Part shown: positions 9,466 through 18,166 of the stretch, in pieces
Numbering within the stretch: the stretch's first letter is position 1
How the letters are laid out: every line of letters starts with the position of its first letter
Origin: Marinifilum sp965230805
GTDB taxonomy: Bacteria; Bacteroidota; Bacteroidia; Bacteroidales; Marinifilaceae
Length of the DNA: 64,000 nt
Assembly (NCBI RefSeq): GCF_965230805.1
Contig: NZ_OZ246019.1
Location: forward strand, 4,278,001 to 4,342,000
Reading direction: 5' to 3'
Translations under genes and position numbers: made by a program
Notes under the pieces: generated by a model
Databases searched by the model: none
What the model saw: the letters and a program-made list of their open reading frames with translations, nothing else
What the model was told of the DNA's origin: nothing

Positions 9466-10743
9466 ATGAAAATGACTCTAAACCGAATTTCCATTTTATT
9501 ACTACTTGGTTCTGCTATTATCCTTCTCTACAGATTTAGCAATCTTATTTTACCTGGTAAAACAGAGCCTAATTTTAGCCTGGAAATAAAATTAAACGGA
9601 GAAACTCCCAAACCCCAAAGCAAATGGTTTTTTGTAGCCAATGATGAAAAAGGCAACTTAAAACCTGTTTGGTTTGGCAAGGAAAAACAAAGGGAAGGAT
9701 ACATTTCGGTTTTTCAGTTTCAAAACGGCAGTGCCAAGATACATGGCTATCTAAAAAGACCCGGGCTTTATGTGTTAACCAACAAAGAACGTACTTGTTA
9801 TTTCCCATTCATGCTTGATGCCAGCAGGCAGTCTATCGAATTGATGAGCGACGACCTATTTAAAAGAAAAGATCTATTAACTCCCATTCCATTTAGCTTT
9901 TCTGGTAGCACAATCAATCAGGAATTTGTCAACTTTTGGGAACAAGAAGAGGCGCAACAATTGCTTCAGGCCGATGCGAATTATTTGCAATGGCTGCAAA
10001 ACAATAAACCGACTAAGCAGTCGAGTCGAGAGCATATACAGCAGTTTATAGAGAAACAAAAAGAACAATTGACGCTATTAAATCTTCTAAAAGAGAGTAT
10101 GGCATTAAGCTATTTAGAGGAAAATCCCAACTCATACCTAGCCCTAGATTACTTTTTGGCCTATGTGTTTAGGCCCAAATTTACAAAGCTCGATGAGTCG
10201 GACATGAGCTATTACACCTCATTGCTGGGAGATAAGTTAAAGAAAACTCAAGAATACAAAAGCATTGCTCAAAAGTACAAGGCAACACAAAACTTTTGTA
10301 TTGGAAAAACGCCACCGGTCATCGAATTGCCCGACAGCAGGGGAGACCAGCTTACACTTTCTGATTTTACAGGAAATGTTACACTGGTTAATTTTTGGGT
10401 GATCGATTGCGATTACTGTAAAGCAGAGCAAAACAACATGCTGGACCTGTATGCCAAATACCATGAACAAGATTTTGAAATTGTAAGCATAGCCTTAGAT
10501 ACCAACAAAACGAATTGGCAAAGCTATATAAATGAGAAAGGCTTTCCCTGGCAACAAGTTATTGATACAACAGGAAAAGAACACTCGCAAATTATTAAAG
10601 ACTATGGGGGAATGGCTATTCCTAGTAGTTACTTAATAGATAAAGAGGGTAAGGTAATTGCCAAAAATTTACGATGCCCCGCTTATGCCGATGAGACAAA
10701 ATACAATATGAACCAACAACTTGAAAAAGTATTTGGATTTTAG
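9466..10743 (+). CDS. Membrane-anchored TlpA-like thiol:disulfide oxidoreductase (copy B)
   Basis: 425 residues, aligning without gaps to the copy at 4313. It has the same anchor, the same C315-D-Y-C318 motif and cis-Pro region (MAIPSSYLID). Differences cluster in the N-terminal half (for example ETPKPQS for KVPKPDS), while the thioredoxin domain is almost unchanged, as expected for a conserved enzyme with a changing partner-facing region. It opens the second module: leader, oxidoreductase, candidate antisense RNA, small peptide, GLPGLI array. Both copies keep intact motifs, so neither shows decay. Function is periplasmic thiol-disulfide exchange by family; the substrate is not known. Confidence 0.88.
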   Translation: MKMTLNRISILLLLGSAIILLYRFSNLILPGKTEPNFSLEIKLNGETPKPQSKWFFVANDEKGNLKPVWFGKEKQREGYISVFQFQNGSAKIHGYLKRPGLYVLTNKERTCYFPFMLDASRQSIELMSDDLFKRKDLLTPIPFSFSGSTINQEFVNFWEQEEAQQLLQADANYLQWLQNNKPTKQSSREHIQQFIEKQKEQLTLLNLLKESMALSYLEENPNSYLALDYFLAYVFRPKFTKLDESDMSYYTSLLGDKLKKTQEYKSIAQKYKATQNFCIGKTPPVIELPDSRGDQLTLSDFTGNVTLVNFWVIDCDYCKAEQNNMLDLYAKYHEQDFEIVSIALDTNKTNWQSYINEKGFPWQQVIDTTGKEHSQIIKDYGGMAIPSSYLIDKEGKVIAKNLRCPAYADETKYNMNQQLEKVFGF

Positions 10744-10794
10744 AATAAAAAGTGATGTGATGACTCGAAGTGATCCTATCACTACCCATACGAA

Positions 10795-10878
10795 TAATAA
10801 AAAAGGAAAAGGACAGGAAGCCCAAAATTGTTGAACGCAATTGCTTCCTGCCCCGGCTCCTTATAAAGAAAGGAGGTT
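10795..10878 (-). ncRNA. Candidate structured antisense/small RNA, copy B
   Basis: Same element as at 5590-5676. It has a minus-strand TACTTTTG box (complement of 10884-10891), a CTCCTT/AAGGAG hairpin, the long GGACAGGAAGC hairpin (complement of 10811-10854) and a T-rich tail (complement of 10795-10810). About 50 extra bases separate it from the stop codon of the tlpA-like gene compared with copy A, while the element itself is nearly unchanged. This argues that the RNA, not the gene's 3' end, is what is kept. Confidence 0.42.
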
Positions 10879-10993
10879 TAATGCAAAAGTAAGCAAATAT
10901 TACAAACAGGAAGTTTTTCTTCCGCCCTTGAAAGGATAGACAGGGCAAAACCCAAAAAATGAATTTGAATAAAAATGATTTAAAAATAAAATT

Positions 10994-11275
10994 ATGAAAA
11001 AGATTAAAAAAATAACATTGATGATGTTTTGCGTATTCGCACTATGTGTATCAGCTTACGCTAGTGTAGATTTTACAGTTTGGATACAGGGATGGGTCTC
11101 TGGATATATTAATGAAAGAGAACCAGAATTTGATACAAAGTATTATGGACCAGAATTATGTGTATACAAGAATGTTGCAAATTGGGAAGAATGCAGAGAG
11201 AAAGCAAAACGAAATCCTGAAGCGATAGCGTGGACCTATTGTCAGTCTAATCATGATTGTATTGTGATCAAGTGA
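10994..11275 (+). CDS. Small Cys-containing secreted peptide (copy B)
   Basis: 93 residues with a Sec signal (MKKIKKITLMMFCVFALCVSAYA) and a mature part of about 70 residues carrying four cysteines (ELC, EEC, TYC, HDC). It is positionally equivalent to the peptide at 5789: same distance after the tlpA-like gene, similar signal, similar length. The mature sequences, however, are almost unrelated, while the flanking genes and non-coding DNA are highly similar. Such fast divergence in the mature part is typical of toxins, bacteriocins, immunity-matched peptides or recognition ligands, but no known family is visible. A perfect hairpin follows 15 bp after the stop. Confidence 0.6.
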   Translation: MKKIKKITLMMFCVFALCVSAYASVDFTVWIQGWVSGYINEREPEFDTKYYGPELCVYKNVANWEECREKAKRNPEAIAWTYCQSNHDCIVIK

Positions 11276-11290
11276 TTTTAACGTTTTGTT

Positions 11291-11332
11291 AATACTCTTG
11301 CAAAGAGTTTTAAATTCTTTGCAAGAGTATAT
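11291..11332 (+). promoter_or_regulatory. 16-bp stem hairpin downstream of small peptide gene B
   Basis: AATACTCTTGCAAAGA pairs with TCTTTGCAAGAGTATATT over about 16 bp around a 9-base loop. No T-run follows. It is the structural counterpart of the hairpin at 6196-6234 and lies between the peptide gene and the GLPGLI genes, consistent with mRNA processing or partial termination. Confidence 0.5.
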
Positions 11333-11367
11333 TATGTCGATGTGTTTAAATGAAATATTAAAGCAAA

Positions 11368-12138
11368 ATGCGAATCTACACACTAATATTAATTGTTATA
11401 ACATATTTTAATAATTCAAATTCATTAATATGTGCTCAGGAGAAACAATTACGTGTAAACTATAAGTTTGAACGGAAGAATTTATATCTAGATGATAACG
11501 ATAAGATATTGATAATGGCTCGACCAGTACATTATTTGAATGTATATAATTATGGTAACATAAGTATAAGAGAAACTGATCCAATGGTCGGTGTTTCGGA
11601 TACCACATACAAGTATATTAAAATTGCTTATAACAAGGGAATGCTAGTTGAACCTGTAATTAAACAAAGAGGTGAATATAGCATGTTGCTCAAGGAACCA
11701 CTCCAATTATTTGACTGGAAACTAGAAAAACCAACAAAGACCATATTGGGCTATTATTGCAATAAAGCCACATGCACTTTTAGAGGGCGTGCTTATATTG
11801 CCTATTTCACAAGAGAAATCCCATATAAGGCAGCTCCTTGGAAGTTTCATGGTTTACCCGGAGTAGTTTTAGAGGTACATTCTAGCGATGATTTTTTAAG
11901 ATGGACAGCTCAATCCATAAATATCGAAACAAAAACTGAGAAGATAGAACTAGAACATTATGGGATGAATGTAATTAATTTGGAAGAGTACTTTGATGTA
12001 CTTAAGAATAGGGAACAAGTTTTAATTGAAACACTCAGAAAAAACAAACTTCGTATTCCCGGTAACAGGTCTGATAAAGATATCAAACAAGTAAAACTAC
12101 CAAACAGCATCGAAATTTTTGATTGGATAAGTGAGTGA
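11368..12138 (+). CDS. GLPGLI family secreted protein, array member 4
   Basis: 256 residues with a distinct signal peptide (MRIYTLILIVITYF... ending ICAQ) unlike the MKTGK type. The core is GYYCNKATCTFRGRAYIAYF and PYKAAPWKFHGLPGVVLEV, with the C-x4-C pair present. The third cysteine of the class is replaced (DDFLRW instead of DGYCSW). The C-terminal tail is SIEIFDWISE, a variant of the array's usual FDLD end. It is among the most diverged members and opens the second array, 92 bp after the stop of the small peptide and just past its hairpin. Confidence 0.88.
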   Translation: MRIYTLILIVITYFNNSNSLICAQEKQLRVNYKFERKNLYLDDNDKILIMARPVHYLNVYNYGNISIRETDPMVGVSDTTYKYIKIAYNKGMLVEPVIKQRGEYSMLLKEPLQLFDWKLEKPTKTILGYYCNKATCTFRGRAYIAYFTREIPYKAAPWKFHGLPGVVLEVHSSDDFLRWTAQSINIETKTEKIELEHYGMNVINLEEYFDVLKNREQVLIETLRKNKLRIPGNRSDKDIKQVKLPNSIEIFDWISE

Positions 12139-12207
12139 TTAACAGTTTAGGTATTTTACCATCATAAAAATAGGATGTAGTTTTTCAATAATTTAAAATG
12201 ATTGAAA

Positions 12208-13033
12208 ATGAAAAATAAAACCGCACTATTTGCACCTATTTATTTTAGTAACCGCATCGCTTAGTGCTCAGAAAAAAGAACTGGTTGTAACATACAAGTA
12301 TGATAGAGTTGAAATGCGATATAAAGACTTAAAAAGTTTGGAAGTAATTAAAAGCAACAGGCCTACTGAATTTCCGAAGGTTTACTCTTACGGCAAGCTT
12401 TGCCTAAGACAAACAAGGCGTTCAATTTCGTGTAAGGACTTATCAAACGTTTTATCGTATGACACAACTTACTATCATACTTTGGTTGATTATACCAAAG
12501 GTAAAATGTGGTGTGTCACTCCTGGTCAATACTCTGGATTTGCCACCTATATAAAAGAGCCTTTAAACCTATTTCAATGGAAGTTTGAGCCAGAGACTAA
12601 AACTTTATTAGGATATCATTGCACAAAGGCTACTTGCACTTTCAGAGGCCGCGACTATGTGGCTTTCTTTACAAGAGAACTTCCTTTTAAGGCCGCCCCA
12701 TGGAAGTTTCATGCTTTGCCTGGTGTGGTACTTGAAGTTTATTCAACTGATAATATTGTAAGATGGAAAGCACAATCTCTGATTGTAAGGGTTCGTCAGT
12801 CTCATCCTGAAATACCAACACCTATAGATGAAGTGCTAAGCCTTGAGCAATATGTAAAGAAATTGCAACAAAAAAGGAAGCAAAATAATGAAGAAAATCT
12901 TGAGCAAACGATTTTCCGGTTCCCTAAATTCGAAGACTCGTTTAGGTTAAAATTTAAAAATTCTAAACTACCCAATAGTCTCGAGTTGTTTGATTTGGAT
13001 AAGCCCCGAGAGAATAAGGAAAGAAAAAAATAA
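12208..13033 (+). pseudogene. GLPGLI family protein, array member 5, frameshifted in the signal peptide
   Basis: The body, open from 12230, is an intact GLPGLI protein of class B: HCTKATCTFRGRDYVAFF, LPFKAAPWKFHALPGVVLEV with ALPG for GLPG, no third cysteine, and a long basic C-terminus after LELFDLD. There is no ATG in this frame before the signal peptide core. The natural start, ATG 12208, reads MKNKTALF and then leaves frame, stopping at 12262. Dropping one T from the TTT at 12229-12231 would restore a perfect signal peptide MKNKTALLHLFILVTASLSAQ. It is therefore a recent one-base insertion, a TTG-started remnant (12230) or a sequencing error. Its intact paralog is member 12 (20863). Confidence 0.7.
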
Positions 13034-13060
13034 CATACTTAAAAGAAAGAACCAGAAGAT

Positions 13061-13849
13061 ATGACAAACCACAAACGATTACTAGTAATGTTAGCGTGCT
13101 TAATGATATGTGCAACGCTTCATGCCCAGGAAAAGCAAATGATTGTAAAGTATAAATCTGAACAGAAAGAATTTGATTTTATTGGAAGAAAATATATATC
13201 TGGCAAACCTACAGAAACAGAAGTAATTGCCTATGGTAATTATGTGATAAGTAGAAAGTTTACTGGGATGGGGCATGCGAATTTAACTGTTGAAAACATG
13301 CGTTCGGCAGCTCTTGATTCCATATTTAATAATTACATCATGCTTGATTATAATAAGCAACAATTGTTTGCCATAGTGAGGGTGAGAGGTAAGATGCATT
13401 TAAATGAACCTCTTAACTGCATCAATTGGAAGTTAGATAATGATTCAAAAAGCATTCTGAATTATCAATGCAGCAAAGCTACTTGCAGTTTTAGGGGGCG
13501 TGAGTATGTAGCTTACTTTACACGAGAGCTTCCTTTTAAGGCTGGTCCATGGAAATTTCACGGTTTACCTGGTGTGATTTTGGAAGTTTCTTCAACCGAT
13601 GGGTATTGCAGTTGGGTGGCTGAAGGACTCGTAATAAAACCTTTTAAACAAAAAATTAAACCTCCTTTTAATGAGTTGGAGAAAGTAGATCTGAAGCAAT
13701 ATAAACGTATTCTACAAAACGATAGACGGAAGCATGCAGAACATCAGAAAAAAATGAAGATAAAAGCTAAAGCAAATGGAGTTAAGATGTTCTTCGCACC
13801 AGATCCAAAGGAATTTCCCCAAAGCATCGAAATTTTCGATTTAGAATAG
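13061..13849 (+). CDS. GLPGLI family secreted protein, array member 6
   Basis: 262 residues with the second signal-peptide type of the array, MTNHKRLLVMLACLMICATLHAQ, shared with member 13 (21724). It keeps the ancestral-looking GPWKF (PFKAGPWKFHGLPGVILEV) where most neighbours have APWKF, plus YQCSKATCSFRGREY and DGYCSW, so all three cysteines are present. The C-terminal region is long and basic (KKMKIKAKANG) before SIEIFDLE. With the preceding gene it forms a two-gene block that is duplicated at 20863-22482, spacer included. Confidence 0.9.
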   Translation: MTNHKRLLVMLACLMICATLHAQEKQMIVKYKSEQKEFDFIGRKYISGKPTETEVIAYGNYVISRKFTGMGHANLTVENMRSAALDSIFNNYIMLDYNKQQLFAIVRVRGKMHLNEPLNCINWKLDNDSKSILNYQCSKATCSFRGREYVAYFTRELPFKAGPWKFHGLPGVILEVSSTDGYCSWVAEGLVIKPFKQKIKPPFNELEKVDLKQYKRILQNDRRKHAEHQKKMKIKAKANGVKMFFAPDPKEFPQSIEIFDLE

Positions 13850-13900
13850 TCAATATGCATAAAAAAAGCAAACAAAATACCCTAAAAGAAATTCAAAGAA

Positions 13901-14619
13901 ATGACGTTAACAAAACGAATACTCGTAACGGTAGCATGCTTAATTACTTGTTTAACACTTAATGCACAAGACAAGGAATTGTTAATAAAATATCAATTTG
14001 AAAAGAGAATTCCTTCACCTATGGGAGATCAAGATATTTACAAAACAGTCAATAAAACGGAGCTTTATGCTGATGTAAATGGAGTAATTTCAAGAATGCA
14101 ATTGGGGGAGCCTAGTTTAAGAGGAGTAATCACCTTTTTAGATTATGTACGTAAAGATTTTCAAAAAAATACAATATTATCAATAGAGAATATGCGTAAA
14201 ATGAAAGTCTTATTAAAAGAAGAATTGAACTTATTTAATTGGAAACTAAGAAAATTCTGAGCTATAAATGTTTTAAGGCTACCTGTAGTTTTAGAGGACG
14301 TGATTATGTAGCTTATTTTACAAAAGATATCCCTTTTAAAGCAGCTCCATGGAAGTTTCATGGATTGCGAGGAGTTATGCTGGAGGTTTATTCAACCGAT
14401 GAATATTGCAATTGGGTAGCGGAAAGCATAGAAATAAGGCCGTTTAAAAAAGAAATAGAACTGCCTTTTTATGGAATTGATATTGTTGATTTGAAAAAAT
14501 ATATAAAGGTATTAAAGGCAAAAAAACAATTTATAATAGAGTATCATAAACGAAAAGGTAGATCAGAAGAGTATATTTCTAAGAAAGTGAGAAGCATTGA
14601 AAAATTTGATTTGGATTAA
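13901..14619 (+). pseudogene. GLPGLI family gene, array member 7, broken by a small deletion and chimeric
   Basis: The first frame (13901-14260) has the signal MTLTKRILVTVACLITCLTLNAQ and a normal N-terminal half up to KEELNLFNWKL, then stops. The second frame (14239 on) continues exactly where the family should, ETKKILSYKCFKATCSFRGRDY to IEKFDLD. A deletion of about 10 or 13 bases at 14239-14250, perhaps between short GAAACT repeats, explains the break. The motif is also altered to HGLRGVMLEV. The signal peptide is of the MTNHK class but the 3' end is nearly identical in DNA to members 1 and 2, so the gene is a hybrid of two lineages. Confidence 0.8.
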
Positions 14620-14637
14620 TCACAAAACTAACGAATT

Positions 14638-15423
14638 ATGAAAGCAGGAAAAGTCATAACACTATTATTGGTTCTTATTACGATTTCGGGATCACTATAC
14701 GCACAAGAGAAAGAGCTTGTTATTAACTACAATTATAAGTTGAATGGTAGTTCTGTACTTCACAATGAAAATTCATTTGGCCCACATGGCAAAATACAAA
14801 CCATTGCATATGGAAATAAATTGATCAGCAGGCAACTTTGGGGTACAATGCCCACTTATGACGAATCGGGAAATGAACTCGATCAAGATACTTTATATTA
14901 TTATGTAGTTCATGATTATACCCAAAACCAAATATTGACATCAACTTCACACGGTATGAATGTTATCGTATTGAAGGAATCCTTAGATTTATTTGCATGG
15001 GAATTAGAGGAACAAACAAAGACCATACTTAACTATCCCTGTCACAAGGCTACTTGCACTTTCAGGGGAAGGGACTATGAGGCTTGGTTTACTCTAGAAC
15101 TCCCTTTTAAAGCTGCCCCATGGAAGTTTCATGGCCTTCCAGGTGTTGTTCTTGAGGTATATTCAACCGATGGTTTTTGTAGTTGGACAGCACAATCATT
15201 GGAAATTAAACCACACAGTAAAGAAATTGAACTACCCTTGGATAATGCGGAAATATTTAATCTTGAGCAGCATAAAAAATATATAGAAAAAATGAAACAA
15301 CAAAGACTGGAAATGCATAAGAAAAGAAAAATTATAGATAACGGTATTCAGATCCCTAAAAAATTTGCCAAAGCCATGGAATACCAAATACCTGAAACCA
15401 TTGAAAAATTTGATTTGGATTAA
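14638..15423 (+). CDS. GLPGLI family secreted protein, array member 8
   Basis: 261 residues, signal MKAGKVITLLLVLITISGSLYAQ. The core is YPCHKATCTFRGRDYEAWFTLELPFKAAPWKFHGLPGVVLEV with the third cysteine in DGFCSW. The C-terminal part is longer and basic (KYIEKMKQQRLEMHKKRK) than in members 1-3 and ends TIEKFDLD. It directly precedes the outer-membrane barrel protein gene (48-bp gap), the usual arrangement for GLPGLI genes, so this member may be the functional partner of that receptor. Confidence in the family is high; the partner role is inference. Confidence 0.9.
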   Translation: MKAGKVITLLLVLITISGSLYAQEKELVINYNYKLNGSSVLHNENSFGPHGKIQTIAYGNKLISRQLWGTMPTYDESGNELDQDTLYYYVVHDYTQNQILTSTSHGMNVIVLKESLDLFAWELEEQTKTILNYPCHKATCTFRGRDYEAWFTLELPFKAAPWKFHGLPGVVLEVYSTDGFCSWTAQSLEIKPHSKEIELPLDNAEIFNLEQHKKYIEKMKQQRLEMHKKRKIIDNGIQIPKKFAKAMEYQIPETIEKFDLD

Positions 15424-15471
15424 TCAATATAAAAAAAGCAAGCAATAATTCACTAAAATAAACCCTAAGAA

Positions 15472-18120
15472 ATGACAATAACAAAACGAATACTTCTAGT
15501 GTTGATATGCCTTTTTACCGGCACAATAATCTGCGCCCAGCAAAAAATTACCATTACCGGTCAGGTTACCAATGCCCAGAAAGAGCCCCTGCCTTTTAGC
15601 GATGTTTTGCTAACTGTAAAAGGCAAATCCAATTCCATGCTTACATTCTCGGTAGCCAATAAAGAGGGAGCCTATAAAATACAATGGACTCCCGATACCA
15701 CAGCACTTCAGGTTGAAGTTTCTATGATGGGCTATAATAAGGGAGTTAAGCCAGTGAATATACAGCCTGGAAAAAGCAAATACACACTGAATTTTATGCT
15801 TGAGGAACGTACCGAAGAGATTGATGAAGTGAGTGTGATAGCCGCACCCATTGTGCAGGTAAGAGAAGATACCACCATTTTTAACCTGGCTCGAATTCGT
15901 GATAGCTCGGAAGTGGTAGTAGAGGACCTGATTAAAAAACTACCGGGTATGACAATTGAGGGAAACGGTCAAATAAAATTCAAAGGAAAAGATGTTAAAA
16001 AAGTCTTGCTGGATGGTGACGACCTGTTTGAAAACAACTACACCTTGGGCACTAAAAACATCAATGCCGACCATATAGAGGGAATAAGTGCAGTTGAAAA
16101 TTATACGCACAACCCACTGCTTCGGGGAGTTGAAATTACCGATGATGTAGCCATTAACCTGAAATTCAAGCCGGGGCTTTCCTTGTCGCACAACCTAAAG
16201 GCAGGCTATGGCGCCGATGATCGTTACAGCATTACCCATAAAGGCATAGTCGTTACCAAAAAAGTGAAGGCCTTTACTTTATTAAATCATAACACTTTGG
16301 GACAGAATTCAAGTGATGGATTTTTTGATGCCGGCAGCTACATTAGAAATATGGCAGCCACCAAGGATACAGAGGCACCCACTTTTTTAGGTCTGTCGAT
16401 GTCGCCCACACAAGGTCAGCGCAACGAGGCTTATTTTGGAAGCATTAACATCATGCCAAAACTGACAGAGACTTTTACTGCCCGTTTAAACATGAATTAT
16501 TTTAGCGATAAGGCTGAGAGTGAAAGCTACTACAAACAAATCATTACCAGCGATCCCGATAATCCAATAGTGATAGAACAGTCGAACCAGCAGACCGATT
16601 TGCCACGCTTTTTTAATGGTAAACTGTATATGGAGAAGTACCTGTCGAAAACCGACCGCATTGACAATACCACTGTTTTCTCGAGAAAGAGAAACAGCAG
16701 CGACAATAGTGGCTTAAACAATGGAGTAGCGCAGGAACTGGACAAATCAGCCAAGGATCATTATTTTAACAATCAGCTGAATTATACCAAAAGACTAAAA
16801 GGAAGTAAATCCTTGTTTTTTGGATGCAATATCAGTTCCGATGAATCGACAGAAGAGTTGTTCCTGCTGCCGGGACTTGATGTTGAATCGGGTACGGTAC
16901 AGGATGATCAGGTGACTACACAGGATGTGAGGTCGAAAAAGCAGAGAATTGATTTGAACACCACATTTATGGTGGCCTTGTTCAAGAAGCACAAAATTAA
17001 TGTGAACCTTAGCAGTAGTTATTATAAAACCAGTTTGGGTACACTGTTGAGTGGAGTGGGCCAGGAGAACCAGTTTTCAAATGATATTGATTACAAGGTA
17101 TTTATTCCCAATGTTGATTTTTCTTACCAGTACAAGTACAGAAAGCTTGAAATCTTACCGAGTATGAGTTTTAAGCTATACAATTACGATTACTACAACG
17201 GGGTTTCCCAAGCAGAAGAGAAGCAGTCAGATTTATTGCTAAATGCATCCTTGGGCATCAAGTACAAATTAATGCCGCGACACCTGCTTTCGTTGAACTT
17301 GAGAAACACCGAAAAGGCCCCTGAGGACAAAAGAATTTACGACAATTATATTCTGACATCCAACCGAATGTTGCAAAACAATGAAATCGACTTTGGAGCG
17401 CAAAAAAGTCAGTCTGCCAACATTACATATAGCTATCAGTCTTTGTTAAGCGATTTGTCGTATTCCATAGGAGCGAATTACAACAAAAATAACCACCAGT
17501 ATCAAAGCGATTACATCATCAACCAGGATTTAAGTTTGCAAACTTCTTATTTAAGCGATAACGGATCCGAGGGTTATGGAATCAATGCACAGATGAGAGT
17601 TAAACTGGGTAAAATACTTGATCATATTGGACTAAGCTACAATTACAATAACAACGAATATTCCAATTCGGTGAACTCCGATGTGCTTAGAAAGAATAAG
17701 AATGAGCAGAATACTTACAATTTCAATTTTCAGACCAAGCTATTCTGGAACATGTTCTTCAGTAACAAAAGCACATTGTCGCAGTCGGATTACTACACCG
17801 AAGGGGTGAAAACAAGCAGAACAGAGCGCCTGAACAACAATTTGTCCTTGTACATGAATCTTTTTAAAAGGTTAAGTCTGAAAGCAGCGCATAGCTATAT
17901 GGTGCCATCCACCGACAATTTCGATAATGCCTACCAAAGTTTGAATGCATCCTTGCGCTTTACCAATAAAAAGAAGACCATTATTTATACCCTGGACGGA
18001 CAAAACCTGATTGATGAGAACTCAAGCCGAAATGTAAGCAATAATGAATATTCCCAAACCATTTCTTCCAACAACTTGCAAAGAAGGTATTTTCTGTTTT
18101 CGATGGAAGTGAGGTTTTAA
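15472..18120 (+). CDS. TonB-type outer membrane beta-barrel protein embedded in the GLPGLI array
   Basis: 882 residues. A signal peptide (ending TIICAQ) is followed by a carboxypeptidase-regulatory-like beta-sandwich (about 25-112, ITGQVTNAQKEPLPFSDV...). Next is a plug-like domain (about 115-235, VVVEDLIKKLPGMTIEGNGQIKF... then VLLDGDDLF), and then a long beta-barrel ending in the terminal aromatic motif FSMEVRF. This is the domain order of the large Bacteroidota barrel family (OMP_b-brl type) that accompanies GLPGLI genes. It likely moves or binds a peptide, polymer or metal chelate at the outer membrane. Its signal peptide and upstream spacer resemble those of GLPGLI members 6, 7 and 13 (MTITKRILLVLICL versus MTLTKRILVTVACL), so its leader seems to have been exchanged with the array. 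Confidence 0.88.
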   Translation: MTITKRILLVLICLFTGTIICAQQKITITGQVTNAQKEPLPFSDVLLTVKGKSNSMLTFSVANKEGAYKIQWTPDTTALQVEVSMMGYNKGVKPVNIQPGKSKYTLNFMLEERTEEIDEVSVIAAPIVQVREDTTIFNLARIRDSSEVVVEDLIKKLPGMTIEGNGQIKFKGKDVKKVLLDGDDLFENNYTLGTKNINADHIEGISAVENYTHNPLLRGVEITDDVAINLKFKPGLSLSHNLKAGYGADDRYSITHKGIVVTKKVKAFTLLNHNTLGQNSSDGFFDAGSYIRNMAATKDTEAPTFLGLSMSPTQGQRNEAYFGSINIMPKLTETFTARLNMNYFSDKAESESYYKQIITSDPDNPIVIEQSNQQTDLPRFFNGKLYMEKYLSKTDRIDNTTVFSRKRNSSDNSGLNNGVAQELDKSAKDHYFNNQLNYTKRLKGSKSLFFGCNISSDESTEELFLLPGLDVESGTVQDDQVTTQDVRSKKQRIDLNTTFMVALFKKHKINVNLSSSYYKTSLGTLLSGVGQENQFSNDIDYKVFIPNVDFSYQYKYRKLEILPSMSFKLYNYDYYNGVSQAEEKQSDLLLNASLGIKYKLMPRHLLSLNLRNTEKAPEDKRIYDNYILTSNRMLQNNEIDFGAQKSQSANITYSYQSLLSDLSYSIGANYNKNNHQYQSDYIINQDLSLQTSYLSDNGSEGYGINAQMRVKLGKILDHIGLSYNYNNNEYSNSVNSDVLRKNKNEQNTYNFNFQTKLFWNMFFSNKSTLSQSDYYTEGVKTSRTERLNNNLSLYMNLFKRLSLKAAHSYMVPSTDNFDNAYQSLNASLRFTNKKKTIIYTLDGQNLIDENSSRNVSNNEYSQTISSNNLQRRYFLFSMEVRF

Positions 18121-18166
18121 AGGAGTATAATAAGAATTTAAATTTTATTAATGTAAATATATAAGT

